In this document: positions 1 to 6,634 of the stretch, piece after piece
Position numbering within the stretch: the stretch's first letter is position 1
Layout: each line of letters starts with the position of its first letter
Source: Hyphomicrobium sp.
Lineage (GTDB): Bacteria > Pseudomonadota > Alphaproteobacteria > Rhizobiales > Hyphomicrobiaceae
Length of the DNA stretch: 64,000 bases
NCBI RefSeq assembly: GCF_019744875.1
Contig: NZ_JAIETU010000003.1
Span: 434,001 to 498,000, forward strand
Reading direction: 5' to 3'
Made by a program: the position numbers and the translations under genes
The notes under the pieces: model-generated
Told to the model about the DNA's origin: nothing
Database searches by the model: none
What the model saw: the letters and a program-made list of their open reading frames with translations, nothing else

Positions 1-331
1 GCCACCATTGTCCCCCGCGCCCGGCCAACATGAACCCCGCCGCAGCGAGCGCGACAGCAATCAGAAGTGACGCCAAGGTCGGGTTGAGGTCGAATTCGGT
101 AGGAAATCCGCCGTCGTAGGCAAGCATGGCAACGAAGTGCGTCGCCCAGATCCCCGTTCCGGCGGACACCCCGGTGAGGATCGACCAACTGGTTCTGCGG
201 AGCCCGCGGCTGGTGGTCGCCACGGAGTAAGTCATGAACGTCGTCAGCGCCGTGCTAACGCAAACCACCGCCGCCAGGGCAACAAGCCAATAGTCGTGCT
301 CCGTCGCCAGGCAGGAGAGAACGCGATACAT
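1..331 (-). CDS. MHYT-domain membrane sensor protein, N-terminal part
   Basis: The gene starts with ATG at 331 and leaves the window on the left, so only about 110 residues are visible. They are hydrophobic and contain TEHDYWLVALAAVVC near residues 10-25, followed by ATHFVAML near residue 70. This combination of a short aromatic/His motif with the Met-His-Tyr/Phe-like pattern in predicted transmembrane helices is typical of MHYT sensor domains, which are proposed to sense diatomic gases or redox through bound copper. Such domains usually precede GGDEF/EAL or histidine kinase modules, but that part is outside the window, so the output activity is unknown. The next gene downstream of its start is the convergent-free RTX protease on the same strand, 145 bases away. 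Confidence 0.7.
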   Translation of the reverse strand, partial: MYRVLSCLATEHDYWLVALAAVVCVSTALTTFMTYSVATTSRGLRRTSWSILTGVSAGTGIWATHFVAMLAYDGGFPTEFDLNPTLASLLIAVALAAAGFMLAGRGGQWW

Positions 332-440
332 ATTTCTCGCTCCAATACTGGATCACGAAGAAAATACACAGCGTTCACGAAAGAACTCTTAAGCGTCGGC
401 GGAAGGCCATACACCGCGCTAATTTCTGCGCCGGCCTAGG

Positions 441-464
441 AAAATCCGAGGTTGCGCCCTCGGA
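441..464 (-). terminator. Probable rho-independent terminator of the RTX protease gene
   Basis: A 7-bp perfect stem (TCCGAGG / CCTCGGA, loop of 6) begins 13 bases past the stop codon of the protease and is followed on the minus strand by TTTTCC. Size and place fit an intrinsic terminator, though the T-run is short. Confidence 0.55.
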
Positions 465-476
465 AATCAGCTCAGA

Positions 477-2732
477 TCACAAATAAAACTGTGCCGAAGC
501 AAGGCTCGCGACGTTCTGCAGATAGACGCAGAAGTCGGCAGTCGCGTCGCCGTTGACGTCCGCGCTGAGAAAACCGTTCGAGAAAATCAACTGGCCCGCG
601 ACACCCGTGAAGTTCGTGTCGCCGAGATATTTGAAAGCCTGGTTGCCGGCCTGCTTGGTGCTCGCATCCAGAAGCTTGAGATCGATGATATCGACGCTCG
701 CATCGAAATCCGTGATGGTGTCGTACGAAAACGTGTTGCTGTCGTTGAGCACCGAAAAGCGAACGATGTCCGCGCCCGCGCCACACGTGATCACGTCGGC
801 ACCCAAGCCGCCGATCAGGATGTCGTTTCCGTCGCCACCCACCAGCACGTCGTTGCCGGCCTTGCCATCGAGAACGTCGTTCCCGGCACCACCTACAATC
901 GTGTTGTTGAGCGCGTTGCCTGTGCCCTTGAAGGCTGCCGCTCCAATGTACGTCACGTTCTCGACGTTGCTTCCGAGCGTGTAGGTCTTGAGAGAGGTCT
1001 GCACGGTGTCGATGCCCGCATTGGCCAACTCCGTGACAGAGTCGCCCGCCACATCGACGACATACGTATCGTCGCCCGCGCCGCCGAACATCTTGTCGCT
1101 TCCCGCGCCGCCATCGAGCAGATCGTTGCCCGCATTACCGTGCAGCACGTCGTTGCCCGCCAACCCGCGCAGGATATCGCCCAGCGCGCCACCGATCATC
1201 GTATTCGCAACCGCGTTGCCGGTGCCGTCGAAGGCGCCGATACCGGTGTAGGTCAGATGCTCGAGATTGGTCCCGAGCTGGAACGTGGACAGGTCCGTCT
1301 GGATCGTATCCGTGCCGCCTTTGGCGCCCTCGTTGACGACGTCGGCCGCGTTGTCGACGACATAGGTGTCGTTCCCCAAATCGCCCTGCATCACGTCCGC
1401 GCCGCTGCCGCCATCGAGCAGATCGTTGCCCTTGCCGCCGATCAGCGTATCGGCGCCACCCAGGCCGAAAAGTTGATTGCTCGTGCCGCCCGTGATGAAG
1501 TTGTCGCTGGCGTTGCCGTAGGCGGTGAAGGCACCTTTTCCGGTATAGGTCAGCGTCTCGACATTGCCGGTGAGCGTGTAGGAGGAAAGCGAAGTCCGAA
1601 CCGCGTCCGTCCCGCCGTTCGCCGCTTCGGTAACGATGTCCCCCGCGTCGTCCACCGTATAGGTGTCGTTGCCGGATCCGCCAACGAGGAGATCGGCGCC
1701 TGTGCCGCCGTCGAGCGTGTCATCGTTGGCGCCACCATAGAGCGTATCCGCGCCCGCGCCGCCGATCAGCGTATCGCTGCCCGCACCGCCCGAAAGCACG
1801 TTGTTGAGCGCATTGCCCCTCAATGTGTCGTTCTGTGCCGTGCCGACGGCGTTCTCGATCCAGGCGCTGAACGCAATCGAGATGTTCGACGTCATCATGT
1901 CCGAGTTCGAGAACGCACCCGGATTGAGATCGATGACGCACGCATAGCTCGATCCGGACAGATCGATCGTATCGTTGCCGGAGCTGTCGAAGAGGCACAC
2001 GATCGGGTGCGGATTGAGCGTGAAATCGAACACGGAAGTCCCCGCGTTCGAGTTGTATCCGTATGTCGTGTCGCCGGTCCGCGTCGTGGTGTCCACGCCG
2101 TACATGCTCTGCAGCGCCATGATGTCGAGCACCATCGGCGTCTGCGCGAAGTAGCGCTTGCCGTCGCTCGCGACCCAGTCGGCGCCGGTCTTGTCCGCGC
2201 CGAAATACGACATCACGGTGTACTGATGGGAATCCTGCCGGAAGAGCGCGTTCTTTTCGTAAGTCGGCGCCCCGCCGTTGTAGTTGCCGGGATGATTGAG
2301 CCCCAGCGCATGCCCCGCCTCATGCACGAAAGTTTGAAATCCATACTCGCCGACTTTCGGATCGACGACGTTATTCTGGCCCGAATTGGCGCCGTAGTTC
2401 GAATTGAACCAGACCGATCCCGCCGTCGTCGACTGACCGGGGAAATAGGCGTGCGCGTACTGGATGTTCGTCGTCGTATTGGCGAACTTGATGTTGGCCG
2501 AATTGCCTGCAGCCAGGTTGAAGTTCGGCGCGATGAGGCTGTCCCACAGCTCCATGGTCAGCGTTGCGGCGGCCTGCTGAGCAGCATTCAACTGCGAAAA
2601 CCCGGCAGCTTCGCCCCCGGGAAAACCGCTGGCGCTGGTCGGAAAGCTGTAGGTGAGCGAGCCGCCGGACCAGTGAACGCCCGAATCGAGCTGTTTCACG
2701 ATCTTTTCGTTCGACCAAACCGCCTTTGCCAT
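477..2732 (-). CDS. Serralysin-like M10 metalloprotease with RTX calcium-binding repeats
   Basis: Secreted zinc protease of about 751 residues. The catalytic motif HEAGHALGLNH lies near residue 137 counted from the ATG at 2732, and the downstream VMSYFG is the Met-turn expected in metzincins. The C-terminal two thirds consist of several blocks of glycine/aspartate nonapeptides such as GGAGNDVLDG, which bind calcium, and the last roughly 120 residues resemble the M10 C-terminal secretion region. There is no N-terminal signal peptide, as expected for type I secretion. A TTG at 2759 would add nine residues; the ATG is preferred, but neither has a strong ribosome binding site. No ABC exporter, membrane-fusion protein partner or protease inhibitor gene lies beside it. 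Family assignment is secure; the natural substrate is unknown. Confidence 0.9.
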   Translation of the reverse strand: MAKAVWSNEKIVKQLDSGVHWSGGSLTYSFPTSASGFPGGEAAGFSQLNAAQQAAATLTMELWDSLIAPNFNLAAGNSANIKFANTTTNIQYAHAYFPGQSTTAGSVWFNSNYGANSGQNNVVDPKVGEYGFQTFVHEAGHALGLNHPGNYNGGAPTYEKNALFRQDSHQYTVMSYFGADKTGADWVASDGKRYFAQTPMVLDIMALQSMYGVDTTTRTGDTTYGYNSNAGTSVFDFTLNPHPIVCLFDSSGNDTIDLSGSSYACVIDLNPGAFSNSDMMTSNISIAFSAWIENAVGTAQNDTLRGNALNNVLSGGAGSDTLIGGAGADTLYGGANDDTLDGGTGADLLVGGSGNDTYTVDDAGDIVTEAANGGTDAVRTSLSSYTLTGNVETLTYTGKGAFTAYGNASDNFITGGTSNQLFGLGGADTLIGGKGNDLLDGGSGADVMQGDLGNDTYVVDNAADVVNEGAKGGTDTIQTDLSTFQLGTNLEHLTYTGIGAFDGTGNAVANTMIGGALGDILRGLAGNDVLHGNAGNDLLDGGAGSDKMFGGAGDDTYVVDVAGDSVTELANAGIDTVQTSLKTYTLGSNVENVTYIGAAAFKGTGNALNNTIVGGAGNDVLDGKAGNDVLVGGDGNDILIGGLGADVITCGAGADIVRFSVLNDSNTFSYDTITDFDASVDIIDLKLLDASTKQAGNQAFKYLGDTNFTGVAGQLIFSNGFLSADVNGDATADFCVYLQNVASLASAQFYL
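765..1830 (-). repeat. RTX nonapeptide repeat region inside the protease gene
   Basis: At least four clusters of GGxGxDxLx repeats separated by similar spacer units of roughly 90 residues (each spacer containing a T-Y-V-V-D or T-Y-T-V-D stretch and a V-E-x-L/V-T-Y stretch). The duplication is visible at DNA level as recurring gccgccgatcagc-like strings. The regular block-spacer alternation suggests internal duplication of a unit of about 110 codons. Confidence 0.85.
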
Positions 2733-2979
2733 CGCCGCCCCCACGCCGCACGCTGCCAAAGATACGCGCGACGACTTAAAAAAACGGGTGGCATTTCAAT
2801 CAAATTGTAGAAGTCAGATTTTGAAACGGCGCATTATAGTTTTTTAAGCAAACCGGGATTGGCGAAACTTTCGAATTGCAGATCTTCTGGCCCAACAAAT
2901 GCCGCGCGCCGAACGGAAACACCGGCCACACACCGCCGCGGAGCGCGTTTCACCGTCGCGGAAACGCATGTCTCTCCGG

Positions 2980-3138
2980 TCAAGTCCTGCGTGTCGTGAC
3001 CGCAAGAACGGCGATCGCCACGACGACACCGACGATCCCGTGCATCAGCGTGCCGGGCAACAGGAAGCGATCGACCAGAAACACGGTGAGCAGGCCCACC
3101 GCGAGCCCGGCCAGCAGCCTTGCAAATTGAAACCCCAT
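2980..3138 (-). CDS. Small two-helix membrane protein, 52 aa
   Basis: The ATG at 3138 follows a clear AGGA ribosome binding site by 8 bases and opens a 52-residue protein that is almost entirely hydrophobic: one helix over roughly residues 8-22, a short polar turn with RFLLPG, and a second helix over residues 33-47 ending in TTRRT. No family was recognised. It lies between the RTX protease and the PepSY protein on the same strand. Evidence for coding is the ribosome binding site, the amphipathic layout and the positive C-terminus; its short length leaves some doubt. Confidence 0.5.
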   Translation of the reverse strand: MGFQFARLLAGLAVGLLTVFLVDRFLLPGTLMHGIVGVVVAIAVLAVTTRRT

Positions 3139-3256
3139 CGCAGTCGTCCTCTTGAGCGCCGGCAGTCACCGTGACCGCGGACCGCACGGGACTCTAGGGG
3201 CGCTCGCACGGCTCCGCAGTTCTTCGCGTGACACCTTTGCCCAACACCAACGAAAG

Positions 3257-3280
3257 ACCCCCGGCTCTGCAGCCGGGGGT
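3257..3280 (-). terminator. Strong GC hairpin after the PepSY gene
   Basis: A perfect 10-bp stem, ACCCCCGGCT / AGCCGGGGGT with a CTGC loop, sits about 43 bases after the PepSY stop codon. On the minus strand it is followed by CTTTCG, a poor T-run. It is probably a terminator. Confidence 0.5.
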
Positions 3281-3322
3281 CCGATTCACCACTCAGATAC
3301 GCCACGTCGTCGAGAGACCGCG

Positions 3323-3613
3323 TCAGTGCTTGTCTTCGACCTCTTCCTTCACGATCGAGCCGTCCACCGGATTGAAGTAGACCTCGACCTCCTTGCCGTC
3401 TTTGTTCTTGCCGTAGATCTCGTAGCAGTTGCCGGAAACTTTGAAGACGTCGTGCGTGTAGCCCATGTCGGCAATCTTCTGTTTCATCTGCGCTTCCGCC
3501 ATCCACGTGTCCTTCGGTGCCGCCGGGCAGTCGGCATCCGCGAGTGCCGCGCCGCTTCCCAGCACGATGGCGAGGCTTCCAATGATTGGCGCGAATGCGG
3601 ATCTCAGTGTCAT
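3323..3613 (-). CDS. Exported small PepSY-domain protein, 96 aa
   Basis: A signal peptide (residues 1 to about 27, ending GSGAALADA) precedes a mature domain of about 70 residues with GYTHDVFKVSGNCYEIYGKN and a final VYFNPVDGSIV, the pattern of PepSY-like domains found in small periplasmic proteins. The ATG at 3613 is chosen over an in-frame codon 30 residues upstream because it has GGAGA 8 bases before it and begins a proper signal sequence. A GGAAC-N16-CGTT promoter lies 50 bases upstream on this strand, so it probably belongs to the EcfG-controlled general stress regulon. PepSY domains are thought to inhibit proteases or bind envelope ligands; the role here is unknown. A protease gene is nearby but not adjacent. 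Confidence 0.75.
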   Translation of the reverse strand: MTLRSAFAPIIGSLAIVLGSGAALADADCPAAPKDTWMAEAQMKQKIADMGYTHDVFKVSGNCYEIYGKNKDGKEVEVYFNPVDGSIVKEEVEDKH

Positions 3614-3633
3614 CGTTCGATCTCCCTGATTGG

Positions 3634-3660
3634 CTCCAGCGACGCGTTCCGTCGCTGGAG
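3634..3660. promoter_or_regulatory. Inverted repeat abutting the EcfG-type promoter
   Basis: CTCCAGCGAC (3634-3643) and GTCGCTGGAG (3651-3660) form a perfect 10-bp inverted repeat with a 7-base spacer. It begins one base next to the promoter motif at 3661-3687 and covers the expected transcription start of the PepSY gene. It may be an operator or a leader hairpin. Confidence 0.45.
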
Positions 3661-3685
3661 GGAACGCTTCACCCATCCGCGCGTT
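3661..3685 (+). promoter_or_regulatory. EcfG-type promoter, rightward
   Basis: GGAAC (3661-3665), 16 bases, CGTT (3682-3685) exactly matches the consensus of the alphaproteobacterial general stress sigma factor EcfG. Transcription would start near 3691 and run to the 90-residue protein gene at 3970, leaving a leader of about 280 bases. Confidence 0.65.
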
Positions 3686-3687
3686 CC
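3663..3687 (-). promoter_or_regulatory. EcfG-type promoter, leftward, for the PepSY gene
   Basis: On the minus strand the same segment again reads GGAAC (3687-3683), 16 bases, CGTT (3666-3663). The -10 element lies 50 bases before the PepSY start codon. The two promoters overlap almost completely because the outer GGAACG and CGTTCC are mutual complements. Confidence 0.7.
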
Positions 3688-3969
3688 ACGCAAATTCACA
3701 CAATCAGCCGTCGGACGACTGCCCCACCTTGGTTAACCCTGCGGCGACCAAACGACCCACCGCACGAACGGTTTTTGGGCGGACCAAACATCCTTAACGC
3801 CGGAAAGTCCCGTCATTCGGACCTCCACGGCCCGGCTTTTCGAGGATCAACCCAACCAAAAGGTTGCAGCCGCCCGCTCACGTTCACGGTTAGCAGCGGA
3901 TGGGCTGGCGCGGCGGTCCAGAACCTGGGAGGGTTAGGTCAAAGCCACCCCTCAGACGCGAGATCGATC

Positions 3970-4242
3970 ATGAGTGCTATCACCGGATGGCGCATTCAAG
4001 TGCGTCCCCAGTTCTGCGATTCCGACCTCACCACGTCGGTCTTCATCAACGTGCGCATCGCCGATCGCGAGCAGGCGCTCGCTGCAGTGCGCAGCCGCGA
4101 GGATGCCGAGCCCGGCGAGAAGGTGTTCGCGGTGCGCCCGCTGTTGCGCGACGAGAGCGGTTCGACCGAAGGCCGTGTCATCCCGTTTTCCGACTACCTC
4201 GGCCGGCCCCGCGCCAAAGTGCTCGCCCACAAATCGGGTTAA
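3970..4242 (+). CDS. Conserved-looking hypothetical protein, 90 aa
   Basis: Starts at the ATG at 3970 and encodes a soluble 90-residue protein beginning MSAITGWRIQVRPQFCDSD. It has no signal peptide or membrane segment, a mixed alpha/beta composition and a single cysteine. I do not recognise a family. Codon use with G/C in third positions fits the surrounding genes, supporting coding. It lies downstream of the rightward EcfG-type promoter, so stress induction is a reasonable inference. Its ribosome binding site is weak (GCGAGATCGATC before the ATG). Confidence 0.6.
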   Translation: MSAITGWRIQVRPQFCDSDLTTSVFINVRIADREQALAAVRSREDAEPGEKVFAVRPLLRDESGSTEGRVIPFSDYLGRPRAKVLAHKSG

Positions 4243-4398
4243 GCGCACAAACGAAGCCACACTCTCACCCCGAGTCGGGTCATAGAATGGGCACATGGCC
4301 ACGGAACAGTGGCCGGTGGCTGGGCCTGATTCCGGTTCGGCCCGAGCTTGGCCGCAACCCGGCCTGGAAACTGGCGAGGGAACTGGCGAGGGCAACGC

Positions 4399-5769
4399 GT
4401 GCTCCAACTGACGCTCCTGACGAGAACAGGCGCGACCGCGATGGCCGCTTTTGCGGCCGCGGCGTTGGCGCTTGCGCACGTCGGAGCGGCGCAGGACACG
4501 GCCATACCCGATCCCTCTGCGCTCGATGCGACGCGCCCAGCGCTCTCTCATCCCGCCATCAGCGCTGAAACCGCGCGCGCGCGTCCCGCCGAAGAGGAGC
4601 CTGCGCCGTCAGCACCCGCCGACGCAGCGCCGAAGTCACCCGCCGTCGAAGCGCTCGCGCCCGCCAGCGAACCGCATGCCGGAGATGCGCCCGCCGAAGG
4701 CAGCGGCGCCGCGGACACGCCTGCGTCCGCCGACGACATCGCCGATATTTTCTCCAAGCTCGGCGACCAGATCTACGAGGATTGCATCTTCGATCTCTCC
4801 GAAGAGCAGATCAACGTCCAGGCCGCGCTCATTCTGGCCTACATGGACCAGGGCGCCGAGAGCGCCGTCGCCCGCAGGCTCGCCGCCATCCAGATCCAGG
4901 CGCCGAAGCTCTCGGCAAAGTGCGAGCAGATGCGCCGTGCGCCCCCGCCGCCGGCCGACTGGACCACCACCACCGAAGCGCAGGAACGGCCGCCGGAAGC
5001 CCCGGCGCCCACGGCCGCCAAGCCTCCGAAGCCAGTCGTCGCCGCCGCACCGAAAGTGCCCGTGCCGGAGCTTCCCCCGCCCGTCATTGCTCTGACAGGC
5101 AAACAGGTCCCCGCGCAGTGGGACTGCGCCGACGGCGTCGACTACGTCACCATCACGCTCAACGGCTATCGGCGCAAGCTGACGGGCGGAGAAATCTGCA
5201 ATCCCTTCGAGGATGTCGCGCGCGAAGTCCCCGCCTCGGCCGGAAACTTCCGTCTCGGCTATTCCATCACCAACGGACGTCTGTTCGTCATCTCGGACAA
5301 TCCCGCCATCAACGGGCAGACCATCTCCTGGGGTCTGTCAGGGCGCGACGTCTGCCGCAACAATCCGGATCCCGATTGCTTCGCCGCGCGCGCCGTGGGC
5401 CCGCTCCCGCCGGGCGAGTACGCCTTCGCCGCCGAGAAGAAGCACCGCGTGAGCTGGGGGCCGAAGACCAAGCGCCAAGTGGCCGCGATCTACCTCAAGA
5501 CGCTCTCGAACAAGGAGCGCTTCAGCCCGGCGCACATCGCCGCCATCAAGAAGCGCGGCAATATCGCGATCCACGTCCGCCTCAAGGGCGAGATGTCGGA
5601 GGCCTGCATCGGGCTCGAGCCGAAGGGCTGGGCCTATGTCGCCTCGCTGATCAAGGACGGCCGGGCCACCGGCCTGACCGTCTACATCGACGAGCCCCAC
5701 CCGCAGATCGCCGAAGCCCCCCCGGTGATCGTTGCCTCCTCGTTCTCCCTGACGTCCCTGTTTAAGTGA
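4399..5769 (+). CDS. Exported protein with putative L,D-transpeptidase-like (DUF2778/Tlde1-like) C-terminal domain
   Basis: GTG at 4399 is preferred because GAGGG precedes it by 6 bases and it gives a signal peptide ending near AHVGAA. The 456-residue product then has an Ala/Pro/Glu-rich low-complexity region of about 200 residues with a helical block (around DIADIFSKLGDQIYEDC), and a C-terminal domain of about 200 residues. That domain carries GPLPPGEYAF and a His-Cys pair in IHVRLKGEMSEACIGL (about H392 and C403), the arrangement seen in DUF2778/Tlde1 and other L,D-transpeptidase folds, where the Cys is the nucleophile. The usual S-x-G-C is S-E-A-C here. A cell-wall role in the periplasm is inferred; other catalytic functions are possible. 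Confidence 0.6.
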   Translation: MLQLTLLTRTGATAMAAFAAAALALAHVGAAQDTAIPDPSALDATRPALSHPAISAETARARPAEEEPAPSAPADAAPKSPAVEALAPASEPHAGDAPAEGSGAADTPASADDIADIFSKLGDQIYEDCIFDLSEEQINVQAALILAYMDQGAESAVARRLAAIQIQAPKLSAKCEQMRRAPPPPADWTTTTEAQERPPEAPAPTAAKPPKPVVAAAPKVPVPELPPPVIALTGKQVPAQWDCADGVDYVTITLNGYRRKLTGGEICNPFEDVAREVPASAGNFRLGYSITNGRLFVISDNPAINGQTISWGLSGRDVCRNNPDPDCFAARAVGPLPPGEYAFAAEKKHRVSWGPKTKRQVAAIYLKTLSNKERFSPAHIAAIKKRGNIAIHVRLKGEMSEACIGLEPKGWAYVASLIKDGRATGLTVYIDEPHPQIAEAPPVIVASSFSLTSLFK

Positions 5770-5871
5770 TCTGAGCGCACGCGATTTCGGCCACCCGGCA
5801 GGTCCCGGCAGCAGCGCTTTGAATTTCTGCGCAAGTCGGTCTACAAGGCCCCCTCAACAAGGAGAAAACCC

Positions 5872-5994
5872 ATGCCGACCATGTCCGATCAGCGCCGTAA
5901 GCGCATCCAGGCCAAGCAGCGCAAGTCAGCCAACGCCGAAAAGCGCGTCGCCAAGATCGCCAAGCGCGACCGCAACAAGAAGGCCGCGAACTGA
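5872..5994 (+). CDS. Very basic small protein, 40 aa
   Basis: AAGGAGA lies 6 bases before the ATG at 5872. The 40-residue product is made almost only of Lys, Arg, Ala, Gln and Asn (for example RRKRIQAKQRKSANAEKR), predicted to be a single charged helix. No family was recognised; the composition suggests nucleic-acid or ribosome binding. It stands alone between the L,D-transpeptidase-like gene and a convergent gene. A second in-frame ATG three codons on is possible as a start. Confidence 0.6.
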   Translation: MPTMSDQRRKRIQAKQRKSANAEKRVAKIAKRDRNKKAAN

Positions 5995-6030
5995 GCCGCA
6001 CGCGGCTCGCCTCGCACGGACCGTTCTGAC

Positions 6031-6057
6031 CCTGATCGTCCGGCATGCGGACGACAG
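6031..6057. other. Hairpin after the basic small protein
   Basis: CCTG-A-TCGTCCG and CGGACGACAGG form an 11-bp stem with one bulged A and a GCATG loop, about 37 bases past the 40-residue gene and between convergent genes. There is no T-run on either side, so a terminator function is uncertain. Confidence 0.35.
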
Positions 6058-6136
6058 GGCTCGCGCCACCATCCACGTCTGTTGGAAGTCTGAAGCGCCC
6101 CGGCGGGTCATAGCGCCCAGCGGGGAAATTAGCGCC

Positions 6137-6562
6137 CTAGCGGGATGCCACCAGCAGCACGCCGAAGTTGCGGCCGAACACATCGGCCGCCGACCGGCCC
6201 TGCGCCCGCGTCGAAGCCGCCGATGCCAGGCGCGCGCGGCGGCCACGCTTCACGCCCCGGTCTGCCACCTCAGCCAGATCCATCTGCGCCGCCAGCACAT
6301 GCAGCGGGAGAAGCGGTGCGTCGGGGACGAAAGTCGCCGCGCGTTCCGCCTTGGGCTCGCGCTCGACGATGGCTGCGATCTCGGCCTGCCGTTGCTCGGC
6401 CCGCGATGGCGGCGAGCTGGCGAGCTGCACCAGATGCGGCGACGCCGCCGCGACCGCCTGAGCCACGATCAGCCCCGCAAGCTGCACGAGAACGCCGCCC
6501 AACCCAGCGACGAACGCAACATACGCGATACAGCGATCGAACTTTGTAAAACGCACGTGCAC
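6137..6562 (-). CDS. Membrane-anchored hypothetical protein, 141 aa
   Basis: GTG at 6562 has AGGAG 7 bases upstream. The protein has one N-terminal membrane segment (about residues 12-38, AYVAFVAGLGGVLVQLAG onward), then a polar region rich in Ala, Glu and Arg with no recognised domain. It is probably anchored in the inner membrane with the rest in the periplasm. It lies just downstream of the extensin-family gene on the same strand with a 72-base gap and could share its transcript. Coding is supported by the ribosome binding site and codon use; function is unknown. Confidence 0.55.
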   Translation of the reverse strand: MHVRFTKFDRCIAYVAFVAGLGGVLVQLAGLIVAQAVAAASPHLVQLASSPPSRAEQRQAEIAAIVEREPKAERAATFVPDAPLLPLHVLAAQMDLAEVADRGVKRGRRARLASAASTRAQGRSAADVFGRNFGVLLVASR

Positions 6563-6634
6563 AAGCGGGCTCCTTGCCAGGATCAGGAACGCGCGAAAGG
6601 CGGTGTCCGTTCCGTGCCGCTTAAGAGCGACTGG

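Larger units (their letters stand above)
3614..3969. other. Intergenic stretch of 356 bases
   Basis: Holds the inverted repeat and the two-way EcfG-type promoter near its left end. From about 3690 to 3969 no convincing open reading frame with a ribosome binding site is visible; it would be the leader of the 90-residue protein gene. Confidence 0.6.

Noticed and set aside
765-1830. Regular repeats that might suggest a CRISPR array
   Set aside because: They encode in-frame Gly/Asp nonapeptides of an RTX protein and have no constant repeat plus unique spacer layout.
1140-2810. 556-codon open frame on the plus strand
   Set aside because: Antisense to the RTX protease; its Arg/Val-rich product has no motifs and arises from GC-rich third positions.
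4399-5769. Type VI effector-type toxin of the Tlde1 group
   Set aside because: It has a signal peptide and no immunity or secretion genes beside it; a housekeeping cell-wall role is likelier.
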